Part shown: positions 27,316 to 37,982 of the stretch, in pieces | Position numbering within the stretch: the first letter of the stretch is position 1 | How the letters are laid out: each line of letters begins with the position of its first letter | From: Quercus robur | Taxonomy: Eukaryota > Streptophyta > Magnoliopsida > Fagales > Fagaceae | Reading direction: 5' to 3' | NCBI RefSeq assembly: GCF_932294415.1 | Contig: NC_065535.1 | Coordinates: 93,884,862-93,948,861, forward strand | Length of the DNA: 64,000 bases | Position numbers and translations under genes: made by a program | The notes under the pieces: generated by a model | Seen by the model: only the letters and a program-made list of their open reading frames with translations | Told to the model about the DNA's origin: nothing | Database searches by the model: none

Positions 27316-28300
27316 CAAAAACTTTTTCTTGTTTCACAATTGGTATTTTCAACAATCAATCAACACGAAGAAGAAAGGCAACTGCAATAGGGGGTGGTCA
27401 TCAGCCTTCCCCAAAACCATGCCAAATTGGTAGATTCAAAAGAGAGAAGGGCACACATTATTATTTAATTTTCATTCGGGTGGAGGAAATTAAGTAATTT
27501 GGAAGTAGTAGCTTTATCTGAAAGAGATACAAAACATTTGCAATAATGTAATAGCTTAAGAATTAATTAATTATCACAGACAAGATATTTAAAGCCAAGA
27601 TTGAGGAGGTATTGGGTTTTCTCCAATGTCATATTTCTAAAAGAAGGGATGCATAATATTTAATTCTACCAAGGATCTGATAGATGAATAAACAGTCTAT
27701 TCCTCATTTTTACTTGAGGTTTCTAACAATAGGACATCCAGATGGAAGTATTTTAGTAAAACCTGACATGCAAATGTTATTATACCTGAATCAACAATTC
27801 TCTTAATGCTAAAGAGTACTCTATAATTTGCTTTTCTACTCTTACCGGTGACAAAACAAGTTATGGATTAAAAGCCTAACAAAACTTAGAATGCCTAGTA
27901 TAAATCCAAGTAAAGTAATCCAAGAAATTAAAGCTAAAATCCAAGATCCCATTAAAAAAAAAAATCTGAAATCCAAGATAATGCTAAAACCAATGTAGCA
28001 CATATCCAAACTCATAATATATACCTAGAAGGCTAGAACCTTTCTTAGTCTTCATTTCAACTCATTGATGTTGTTAAACTCATCCATTGGAAGACGATTG
28101 ACAGGATTTGGAATTATACTCATGAGATCAATGAGATTGATATTCAGATATTTCTTCTTAGAACATACTGATTCGACCCCATAAGCGGGCGCACCACCCC
28201 ATAGCTTAAAGTTGCCAGAGTAATGCTTAACCTCTGGATCACTGCTTACCCTGCAATTGAGAAGAAACAGTTTGCACATTGCTGTCCATAGGCCACACTA

Positions 28301-29318
28301 TCATTTTCCATAACCCCATCCAAGTTGCCAGTTACCATAACACTGGGCATGCCCAGGCAGCACTGAAGGAAAAGCAGAAAATCCAGGAGGAGGAAGCAAA
28401 GTTTCTGAGGAAGACAGTCTCCTTGAAATTGATGAAGAACAACCAATAAGGCGGATTTTTGTAGATGTCAAACATTCAGTTTCACTGATAAAAGGATGGT
28501 TCAGTAGCATCTCAGCAGTCCACCTCTTTCTGGGATCTCTTACAAAACACTTCCTCAAGAAATCTTTCCCAAGTTCTGACATAGTTTCGGGTATTTTGGG
28601 TGGCTCCTTTCCAAAAACAATTTGAAACATTAAGTCTTCTAGACCTTTACAATTCCATACATGCTTTCCAGTAATCATCTCAATGACTGTACATCCCAAA
28701 GACCATATATCCAGAGGAGCTTCAATTTCACCTAATGCAACAGATTCTGGAGACATATATATAGGAGTTCCCCGAAAGCAAAACTTTCTATTCACAAAAC
28801 CATACTCCTCTCTCGTAATTTTCGATATTCCAAAATCAGCAATCTTAACAGCATTGCCTCTACCAGCTTTGGAACGAAAAACAAGAATATTTGCTGGCTT
28901 CAGGTCGCAATGTACGTAACCCTTTTCATGAATGCAGCGAAGCCCTTTAACAATCATCCGAGTATACCTTTGCACATCGTATTCCACTAATTTTCCTCCA
29001 GTTTTCTTGATTAAAATCTTCAAGGGTGCCTCCTGACGCATACTCTAGCTGCAAGTTATAGAACCCTACGCCACTTTCAATAGTCAAATCGTTTCCAAAA
29101 TAATGAACAATCTCAGGGCAGTCAGCCAAGTCTTGCAAGATTTTGGCCTCCTTTTGAAGCGATATAGAGTTTTGAAAAACCGCTGACTTGATAGCTATCA
29201 GGCCAGAAAAAGGAGAGGAGAAAGCGGAACCGACTCGGTTTGCAATTGCTAAATACACAGTTCCGTAGGATCCTTTTCCAAGAACTTGAACTTTTGACCA
29301 CTTCATGTCATGTGCCAT
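28301..29318 (-). pseudogene. MAPKKK-like protein kinase, copy 1, frameshifted
   Basis: Same gene as 32295-33314. It starts with ATG at 29316-29318 and reads normally through the Gly-rich loop and Lys44 to about residue 100. There one extra A in the run at 29013-29016 (four As against three in copies 2 and 3, on the + strand) shifts the frame. The rest, including HCDLKPAN, DFGISK and the C-terminus to the stop at 28301, is undamaged in the shifted frame. A single lesion means it is a young pseudogene, or a sequencing or assembly error in a homopolymer. Upstream it has a private SINE insertion. Without the lesion it would be about 338 residues. Confidence 0.85.
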
Positions 29319-29439
29319 ATTGAATTGATAAAGAAAATTGTGAATGAAGTATGAGGTATGAAGTATTTGTGATGCACGAACACAATGAAACTCTTTTTTT
29401 TTTCTTTGAAGTAATTGTGAGGTTATTGAGGATTGATTT

Positions 29440-29551
29440 TTTTTTTTTTTTTTTAGAAAGTTTCAATTTATGGTGTCCGCTCCTGATAATAGTTCTTTAT
29501 CATCAGACCAAAACACCAATCAATTTTTGGTGTAGGCGGGGATTGAACTTC
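29440..29551 (-). mobile_element. SINE-like insertion in the leader of kinase copy 1
   Basis: Relative to kinase copy 2 there is an insert that begins with a T run (a poly-A tail on the - strand). It ends in GTTCAATCCCCGCC-like text, which on the - strand resembles a tRNA-type box B. An 11-bp duplication AGGATTGATTT flanks it (29429-29439 and 29552-29562). At ~112 bp it looks 5'-truncated. The family may be Au-like, from memory. Confidence 0.75.
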
Positions 29552-31077
29552 AGGATTGATTTATCTTGAAAGAGCTTTTTGTTAATATATAAGTTTGTGA
29601 GGTCGGTCAAGATGACCAACTGGCCTTCAGACTATAAGATAGAAGGTAATTTTCTTTTGAAAGTTTATTTTTTCCTGTTTTTTTTTTAGAAGTTTTTATG
29701 GAACCTCACTATACAAAATACAAAATATTACAGAAATAATATTAAAAACAAAAGTAATTACGAAGATAAATTCATGTAAAAGATACCTTGAGACATGAGG
29801 ATGAAGAATTTGTAGAAATAAAAGAAATCGCATAGAGAGTGTATATATATATATTATAGTGGGTCAGTTTGGTTTAAAGTTCTCTAGTTGCTTAATAGTA
29901 GTTGGTTTAAAAGTTTTCTAGGTTGCTGAATTATATAGTTAGTTTAAAACTCTTCAGTTATAGTAGTCATTTAAAACTCTCCTTTGGCATAATAAATAAA
30001 TAAAAAGTGATGTGAAAAATTGTGAGGCTAATAAAGTTTATGTGGTAAAATATTAAAAAATCAATTAATAGTTAAATGTCTTTTGTTATTATAGATTGTA
30101 TAGATATTAGGCTATGCGGATGACTCTTTTAACATAAAAATTCATACAATCCGCATAAAAACCTTGCCCTTCTAAAAATTGTAAAGGAGTTGTAAATAAA
30201 ATCAAAATTTAAAATTTAATTTGAATTTTGCAATCTAAACAAAGGACTTTAAAAATAAATAAATGTAATATAGAAGGTCAAATAAATAATATTTAATTTT
30301 TATTTAAATAGTAAAAAAATGCCAAATAAAATTTATGCCCTTAGGCCTTTATTTTTATTGAAACAGCCATGACCGTACAATCTCGATATGTCTTAATGAA
30401 CTGGATTGGGTTCTAAATGTTTTTTAAAGCTTAACTCTGACTTAAGTTGACAAAATTTCAGCCCAAATATCTTGATCCAACCATATTAGTATTTAAGAAA
30501 AACATATGTAATTTAGATTTTGGGATTTAGTTTAAATTTTTTGGTTTAATTAATTAATTTTTTATTTTTTATTTTTTTTTTCTGGATTGATACTTAATTG
30601 TGATGAAATTGGAAAATTATGCCTATTGTAAAAATTATAATAAAATTTAAATATATAATAATGGGTTTAAAGAATTGAATGAAAACTTTTTTTTTAAAAA
30701 TTATTTTATGTTATAACTGACAAAATAGCCTAACCCAAATTAATTTCAAAAGATGATTGTGGCGTGGTTGCATATTTTACCTTTTGCTAATGTGTGAGTA
30801 AGGATGATAGGAAGTAATTAATATAGAGGAACTGCATGAACTCCATTATTATTCAGATCTCATATTTTTTACCAGAAAAACGAAGAAGCAAGTGAAAGGC
30901 AGAGATCAATACTAATAAGGAGAGAGATAAGTTGTCTTCTTATTCTCAAAGGTCAACCTAGCTAGCTCCCTTGTTTTTTCTAATAAACGTATGTTTTCTA
31001 TTCATGAAATTGGAGGAAGTGAGGTGCTTTGTTTGATGAGTACGTAGCTAATGATTGCTTGCTGGGAAGTTGTGTAA

Positions 31078-31306
31078 TATAATCTCTAATGTTTCTTCAA
31101 TGTTCTACATTTTGGTTTGCTTTGTTGTTGCCTGTTGGCTATGATGTCTAATCTCTTGTCTTTGCTTTGTGTACAAGTTGCCTTGGTGCTTTTATGGGTT
31201 ATCATTTGTCAATATGGTAGTTCTTGTTGTACAGAGATACTCTTCAAGGAAAAGACTTTACATCTCCATCAGAAAGTTCTCTATGGTAGAACTTTACATC
31301 TTCAAG
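31078..31306. other. Spacer between segmental copies 1 and 2
   Basis: A short unique stretch with no gene. CTTTACATCT occurs twice with AAGGAAAA-type neighbours. It marks the junction of the tandem duplication. Confidence 0.5.
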
Positions 31307-32294
31307 GAAAAACTTTTTCTTGTTATCACAATTGGTATTTTCAACAATTAATCAACACGAAGAAGAAAGGCAACTGCAATAGGGGGTGGTTATCAGCCTT
31401 CCCCAAAACCATGCCAAATTGGTAGATTCAAAAGAGAGAAGGGCACACATTATTATTTAATTTTCATTCAGGTGGAGGAAATTAAGTAATTTGGAAACGG
31501 TAGCTTTATCTGAAAGAGACACAAAACACTTGCGATAATGTAATAGCTTAAGAATTAGTTAATTATCACAGACAAGAGTAAAGCCAAGACTGAGGAGGTA
31601 TTGGGTTTTCGCCAATGTCATATTTCTAAAAGAAGGATGCATAATATCTGATTCTACCAAGGATCTGATAGATGAATAAACAGTCTATTCCTCATTTTTA
31701 CTTGAGGTTTCTAACAATAGGACACCCAGATGGAAGTATTTTAGTAAAACCAGACGTGCAAATGTTATTATACCTGAATCAACAATTCTTCTAATGCTAA
31801 AGAGTACTCTATAATTTGCCTTTCTACTCTTACTGGTGACATAACAAGTTATGGATTAAAAGCCTAACAAAACTTTGAATGCCTAGTATAAGCCAAGTAA
31901 GGTAATCCAAGAAATTAAAGCTAAAATCCAAGATCCCATTAAAAAAAAAAAAATCTGAAATCCGAGATAATGCTAACCAACGTAACAAATATCCAAACTC
32001 ATAACATATACCTAGAAGGCTAGAACGTTTCTATCTTATATTAGTCTTCATTTCAACTCATTGATGTTGTTAAACTCATCCATTGGAATACGATTCACAG
32101 GATTTGTAATGATACCCCATGAGATCAACGAGATTAATATTCAAATATTTCTTTTTGGAACGTCCTGATTCGACCCCATAAGCGGGCCCACCACCCCATA
32201 GCTTAAAGTTGCCTGAGTAATGCTTAACCTCTGGATCACTGCTTACCCTGCAATTGAGAAGAAACAGTTTGCAGATTGCTGTCCATAGGCCACA

Positions 32295-33314
32295 CTATCG
32301 TTTTCCATAAACCCATCCAAGTTGCCAGTTACCATAATACTGGGCATGCCCAGGCAGCACTGAAGGAAAAGCAGAAAATCCAGGAGGAGGAAGCAAAGTT
32401 TCTGAGGAAGACAGTCTCCTTGAAATTGATGAAGAACAACCAATAAGGCTGATTTTTGTAGATTTCAAACATTCAGTTTCACTGATAAAAGGATGGTTCA
32501 GTAGCATCTCAGCAGTCCACCTCTTTCTGGGATCTCTTACAAAACACTTCCTCAAGAAATCTTTCCCATGTTCTGACATAGTTTCGGGTATTTTGGGTGG
32601 CTCCTTTCCAAAAGCAATTTGAAACATTAGGTCTTCTAGACCTGTACAATTCCATACATGCTTTCCAGTAATCATCTCAATGACTGTACATCCCAAAGAC
32701 CATATATCCAAAGGAGCTTCAATTTCACCTAATGCAACAGATTCTGGGGACATATATATAGGAGTTCCCCGAAAGCAAAACTTTCTCTTCACAAAACCGT
32801 ACTCCTCTCTCGTAATTTTCGATATTCCAAAATCAGCAATCTTAACAGCATTGCCTCTACCAGCTTTGGAACAAAAAACAAGAATATTTGCTGGCTTCAG
32901 GTCGCAATGTACGTAACCTTTTTCATGAATGCAGCGAAGCCCTTTAACAATCATCCGAGTATACCTTTGCACATCATATTCCACTAATTTTCCTCCAGTT
33001 TTCTTGATTAAATCTTCAAGGGTGCCTCCTGACGCATACTCTAGCTGCAAGTTATAGAACCCTACGCCACTTTCAATAGTCAAATCGCTTCCAAAACAAT
33101 GAACAATCTCAGGGCAGTCTACCAAGTCTTGCAAGATTTGGGCCTCCTTTTGAAGCGATAAAGAGTTTTGAAAAACCGCTGACTTGATAGCTATCAGGCC
33201 AGAAAAAGGAGAGGAGAAAGCGGAACCGACTCGGTTTGCAATTGCTAAATACACAGTTCCGTAGGATCCTTTTCCAAGAACTTGAACTTTTGACCACTTC
33301 ATGTCATGTGCCAT
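32295..33314 (-). CDS. MAPKKK-like (MEKK-type) protein kinase, intact copy
   Basis: Serine/threonine kinase of the plant MAPKKK17/18/20-like group, expected to phosphorylate MAP kinase kinases in stress or hormone signalling. It is a single exon of 339 residues with a full kinase domain (about 7-284). Features are the Gly-rich loop G14-K-G-S-Y-G19, Lys44, Glu57, the catalytic loop HCDLKPAN with Asp138, DFG Asp161-163 and SPE 189-191. HCD replaces HRD, as is usual in this plant group. A short Ser-rich tail follows (SSSISRRLSSSE). There is no signal peptide or membrane segment. The start ATG matches in all three copies. A TATA-like TTATATATTAAC on the - strand lies at about 33485-33496, some 170 bp upstream. 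It is flanked by two damaged relatives (28301-29318 and 50417-51428). Whether it is expressed cannot be seen here. Confidence 0.9.
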   Translation of the reverse strand: MAHDMKWSKVQVLGKGSYGTVYLAIANRVGSAFSSPFSGLIAIKSAVFQNSLSLQKEAQILQDLVDCPEIVHCFGSDLTIESGVGFYNLQLEYASGGTLEDLIKKTGGKLVEYDVQRYTRMIVKGLRCIHEKGYVHCDLKPANILVFCSKAGRGNAVKIADFGISKITREEYGFVKRKFCFRGTPIYMSPESVALGEIEAPLDIWSLGCTVIEMITGKHVWNCTGLEDLMFQIAFGKEPPKIPETMSEHGKDFLRKCFVRDPRKRWTAEMLLNHPFISETECLKSTKISLIGCSSSISRRLSSSETLLPPPGFSAFPSVLPGHAQYYGNWQLGWVYGKR

Positions 33315-33484
33315 ATTGAATTGATAAAGAAAATTGTGAATGAAGGAAGGGGCTTCTGTTTTTCTTTGAAAGTATGAGGTATGAAGTATTTGTGATGCAC
33401 GAACACAATGAAACTCTTTTTTTTGTTTTTCTTTGAAGTAATTGTAAGGTTATTGAGGGTTGATTTATCTTGAAAGAGTTTTTT

Positions 33485-33497
33485 GTTAATATATAAG
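33485..33497 (-). promoter_or_regulatory. Candidate TATA box of kinase copy 2
   Basis: CTTATATATTAAC on the - strand, about 170 bp before the start codon. The same string is kept in copies 1 (near 29583) and 3 (near 51588) at similar distance. Confidence 0.45.
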
Positions 33498-34992
33498 TTT
33501 GTGAGGTCGGTCAAGATACCGTTTGGCCTTTGGATTTTAAGATAAAAGGTAATTTTCTTTTAAAAGTTTTTTTTTTTAGAAGTTTATATGGAACCTCACT
33601 ATACTTATAGTCAACTTATTTAAATTAATTGCTAACCAATGAAGCAGATAGTTAGCAAATGTTAATAATTAAAAAAAAAAAAAAACACAAATACGAAATA
33701 TTACAGAAATAATAGTAAAAACAAAAGTAATTATGAAGATAAATTAAAGTAAAAGATACCTTGACACTTGAGGATGAAGAACTTGTAGAAACAAAAGAAA
33801 ACGCATAGAGAGTGTATATATATTATAGTAGGTCAGTTTGGTTGAAGTTCCCCAAGTTGCTGAATGGTATAGTTTGTTTATCTTTTAAAAGGTTTTCTAG
33901 ATTGCTACGGTTTAAAACTCTTCGGTCATAGTAGTCATTTAAAACTCTCATTTGACATAATAAATAAATAAAAGTTAATGTGGAAAATTGTGAGACTAAA
34001 AAAGCTATTTATATTACAAAATATTAAAAAGTCAATTAATAGTCAAACGTCTTTTACTATTATAGATTATATATATATATAGATATTAGGTTATGTGGAC
34101 GGCTTTTTTAACATAAAAATCACACAATTCAAGTTGCATAAAAACTTTGCCCTTCTAAAAAATTGTAAAGGAGTTGTAAATAAAACCCAAATATAAAAAA
34201 TTAATTTATATTTTGCAGTCTAAGCAAAGAACGACTTTTAAACAAAATAAATGTAATCTAGAAGGTGAAATAAATAATATTTAATTTTGATTTAAATGGT
34301 AAAAAAAAGCCGAATAAAATTTATGGCCTTAGGCCTTTATTTGTATTGAAACAGCCATGACCGTACAATTCCGATATGTCTTGATGAACTGGATTGGGTT
34401 CTAATTTTTTTTAAAGCTTAACTCTGACTTAAGTTGACAAAATTTCAGCCCAAATATTTTGATCCAACCGTATTAGTTTTTTTTATTTATTTATTTATTA
34501 TTTTTTAATATATATATATATATAATTCAGATTTTGGGATTTAGTTTAAATTTTTGGGTAAATTTAATTATTTTTATTTTTGAGAAGATTGATACTTAAT
34601 AGTGATGAAATTGGAATGTTATGCTCAATTGTATAAATTATAATAAAATTTATTTATTTATATAATAATGGGTGTAAAGAATTAAATGAAAACTTTTTTT
34701 TATTTAATTATCTATCTTTCTATCTATCTATCTATATATATAAAACTGAAGCCTCTAAGTTCTCACAATTTTTCATGTCATCACAATATTTAAATAAAAT
34801 TATCATTTTATTCAAATAATATTATTTTTGTTTAGTCCAAACTCAACAAGAAGTGGAATTCTATCTCTCTAGCAAGTCCAACTTAAACTCAAATTCATCA
34901 TTATCATTTAAAAAAAAAAAAATTTTTTGTTTAATTCAAACTTAATAAGGAGTGAAACTCTATCTCTCAAACAATTTTATTGACATGGTCAA

Positions 34993-35100
34993 TCACTTGT
35001 TAGATAAATTTTTTTCATTAAATGCCAAATAAATTTCTTTTTCATCAAAAAAGAAAAAAAATATTTGGCATTTAATGAAAACAATTTATCTAACAAGTGA
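34993..35100. repeat. Fold-back repeat with ~43-bp arms
   Basis: TCACTTGTTAGATAAATT..CATTAAATGCCAAATA pairs with TATTTGGCATTTAATG..AATTTATCTAACAAGTGA; only a few bases mismatch. The loop is A/T-rich. It is probably a small MITE lying inside the first Helitron piece. Confidence 0.8.
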
Positions 35101-35280
35101 TTTACACACGTGAAAAGGAACTAAACTATGAATACATGTACTCCTGTGTCTCTACCTAATCTAACCAAGAAAAACAAGGATCCTTATTCTACTAGAACAG
35201 GTATAATAATGGTAGTATATAATATGGGCTATAGTTCCTGACTGAGTCAATAGTGTTTTGAAAGAAACCCTAATCTATAT

Positions 35281-35340
<60 letters not shown>

Positions 35341-35341
<1 letters not shown>

Positions 35342-37161
35342 GTTAAGGACATATTTTTATGTAATTGACATATCTTTTGATAAAACACACTTTACTTGTA
35401 TTTGGATAAATCTAAGAAGGTTCAAGATGATCATTACAAGTGGTTAAATTGAAGACATGAAGATTACTCAAGAATTGCTCAAGAAAAGTGTAATCTACAG
35501 GTCTCGATACCTCCTCGACAGAAGCTCGATCTGTCAAGATTCATTAAAGCTCGACACATGTCTCAATCTATCGAGCTTACGGGATTTAGACTATAGCCAA
35601 CAACGTTTTTATTTTAAAAGGCTATTTGTTTATGGGTTTGTATAATCCTTATAGGACTAGGAAAACCCAAGGTTTGTGGGTTTGTAAAATCCTTCTTGAA
35701 TTAGGAAAGCCCAAGATTTGTGTAAACCTATTTGGAATAGGAGAGCCCATTAAGCTCTTATTTAAAGGAGGTGGAAAAAGAAAAACCTAACCTTAGAGAG
35801 TTTTATAAGGTTTTCTTTTTGAAAACCCTAGCCTCCTTCTACAGAAAAAAGAGTTCTTACTGTGTTTCTTGTATGCCTTTGAGTTCTGTAACCAAGTAAA
35901 GTCTCTTGCACCAACATTGAAGATCTTATTGGTGTTTTTATGTGAAGCTGCTGCAAATCAACTACAACAATCAAAGGATTGCTGTGGAGTTAGTCACGTA
36001 CTGAGATTCGTATATCATTGATTAGTTACGTACTGGGAGCCGTGCATTGAAAGGAGAGATCGTCACTACATCACAAGTCCAATTAAGTATTGGGGTAAGG
36101 GTTCAACTGTAAGTTGGTATTAGGTACTGTAAGAATTGAAATTGGATTGGACCTAAAATAGGATTGGGTTTTAGCCCAAGAAGCCCAAATAATAAATTTG
36201 TAGAGCGTGGATGAAAGAACTAGACCCACTCAAGAAGAAAAACAATAAGATTTGCTAATTTAAGGCTATTAACACAAGTAAGATGAGAAAATCTGTCCTC
36301 GGAATATCTTGAGGAGCTTATAATATATTGTTTGGTTTTATCAACAAAGTTCGAGAGTTCACAGTTTTATCGTAAAAAATTGCTTAATTACAATCTTGGT
36401 ATCATCTCTACTATACACGTGTAGGTTAGATTCTGGGAACTCATTTCTGTCTCATCCAACACCTCCCAGAACAATCAACTAGTAGCTGTAAGGCTGCTTG
36501 ATCACTGTTCAGGCATCACCTCCATATTAATGTGGCCAGAGAGTTGGTTGAGAGGCATTTAATGCGGATGTAGCAGCTTTTGAAGATATTTGTTGCCCTT
36601 CTCCTTTCTTACCCCTTGTCCAATGTCCAACTCTTAGTTGTGATGTAATTTCAAAGAAAATCCATGATGCTATGATACTCTTACTGACCTTGGACCCTTG
36701 TTGCCAAGATGGCTTTTCTTCTCGGACATTCGTAGGACTTATCTCATATTATCCCACTTTTCTCTTTACTCCGTTCCCCTTATAATCTTATTTGGACATC
36801 CTCGAATTGACTAATGTCCTCTAATTGGACCACAGGCCCAGTTAGTACAACCTTAACAGTACCTCCTGATTAACTGGCCCCCACAGGTACTAAGATTCCT
36901 TTTACTTGTAACCACTTGTTTTGATAATAGTGTATTTTCGGGAGTAGTGATCTTAAATTCACCTGGTGAGGTTTTGTCTCGGTGGTTTTCCCCATTCGTA
37001 AACAAATTACTTATGTCAAATTTATTTTCCGCTGCATTTAACTTAGTTGGTGATTTGTTTGTGTTACCATACTTATTGCATGTAATTGAATATAATTAAT
37101 TTCACTTGGCTAATTAATTTGATTAAGTTACCAAAGAGGTCAATACATTATTGGCCTATCA
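35341..37161 (+). mobile_element. Copia-type solo LTR inserted in a Helitron's AT tract
   Basis: Begins TGTTAAGGAC and ends CCTATCA, flanked by ATATA on both sides (35336-35340 and 37162-37166) within an AT microsatellite. Text of the GGTTTTGTCTCGGTGGTTTTC type near its 3' part is typical of copia LTRs. No primer-binding site or interior follows, so it is a solo LTR of about 1.06 kb once the nested 36128-36885 insert is removed. Confidence 0.75.
36128..36885 (+). mobile_element. Second solo LTR, nested inside the first
   Basis: A 758-bp block with TGTAAGAATT at the start and CCCCCACA at the end, flanked by the perfect 5-bp duplication GGTAC (36123-36127 and 36886-36890). There is no interior, so it is a solo LTR; the family is undetermined. 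It is the youngest layer of this nest. Confidence 0.85.
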
Positions 37162-37982
37162 ATATATATATATATATATATAATCAAAACTTTTGACTTT
37201 TTATTGATCTTTTCAAAGCTTGCCACATCATTATCATTTTTTTAAAACAAAATTATTTTTTTAAAACAATATCAATAGCCAAGTCCAAACTTAACAAGGA
37301 GTGCAACTCTATCTCTCTAACAAGTCCAACTTAAACTTAAACTCAAATATTGATAATTTATCTCCAAAAATTGCGAGGTTAATCATGAACACTATAAAAG
37401 TAAAGCAAACCCCAATATATATTTTTTTAAACTGAGTGGAGGTATGAGCTCTTCTTTTGTTATTTTCTTCTTCTCTACCTTGTTAAAAAAAAAAAAAAAA
37501 AAATTATTTTATGGTTTTTTTATGTATTTTTAAAAAAGTAATTTTCGTACATGAACCACTAAACTCTCTTTAGCCATTTTTTACAAGATAAAAAAGCTTA
37601 CAATAATTGAAATTATTCTTTCGAATGTAACCCATCTTTCTCTTATATTTCTTTATTGGTTAATCATATATATATATATTTTGTTTTGTTTTAATAATTT
37701 CTAAGTAGTGAATCATCTGATTCTTTAATATTTTTTGGTTTTTTAGAAGTTTTAATATATGAATTTTTGAAAATTTTTTTTGTAGTATCTGAAACTGTTT
37801 GAAATTTTTTTTGTAAGTCATTGCATGTTCAAGCAATGGCTTCTTCATCAAATTATAACACAAATTGAAGTTATACAAGAGTAAATCATGCAATGGTGTA
37901 GTTTCTTAAATTTTTTATAAAATTATTTTAGTTTACCTCACAAATAAGTAGATTTCCATGCATAGCAAGGGTTAGCGACTAA

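Larger units (their letters stand above)
27316..31077. repeat. Segmental duplication, copy 1 (carries kinase pseudogene)
   Basis: From TTTTTCTTGTTTCACAATTGG to GGGAAGTTGTGTAA this 3.76-kb segment matches copy 2 at 31307-34710 plus 41727-42098, in the same orientation and at roughly 93-95% identity by eye. It contains the kinase copy 28301-29318, its upstream region and an AT-rich tail. A SINE-like insert at 29440-29551 is private to copy 1. Copies 1 and 2 are separated by only ~230 bp, so this is a tandem duplication. Confidence 0.9.
35280..37982 (+). mobile_element. Helitron 2 of the nest (split by solo LTR)
   Basis: The 5' part is a CT/AT tract (about 35280-35340) that continues after the solo LTR as (AT)n-AATCAAAACTTTTGA. 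The 3' part (37430-37982) matches the last ~350 bp of Helitron 3 at roughly 85-90% and ends AGGGTTAGCGACTAA. Its very next base starts the TC of Helitron 3. The exact 5' end is uncertain because of the microsatellite. Confidence 0.7.
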
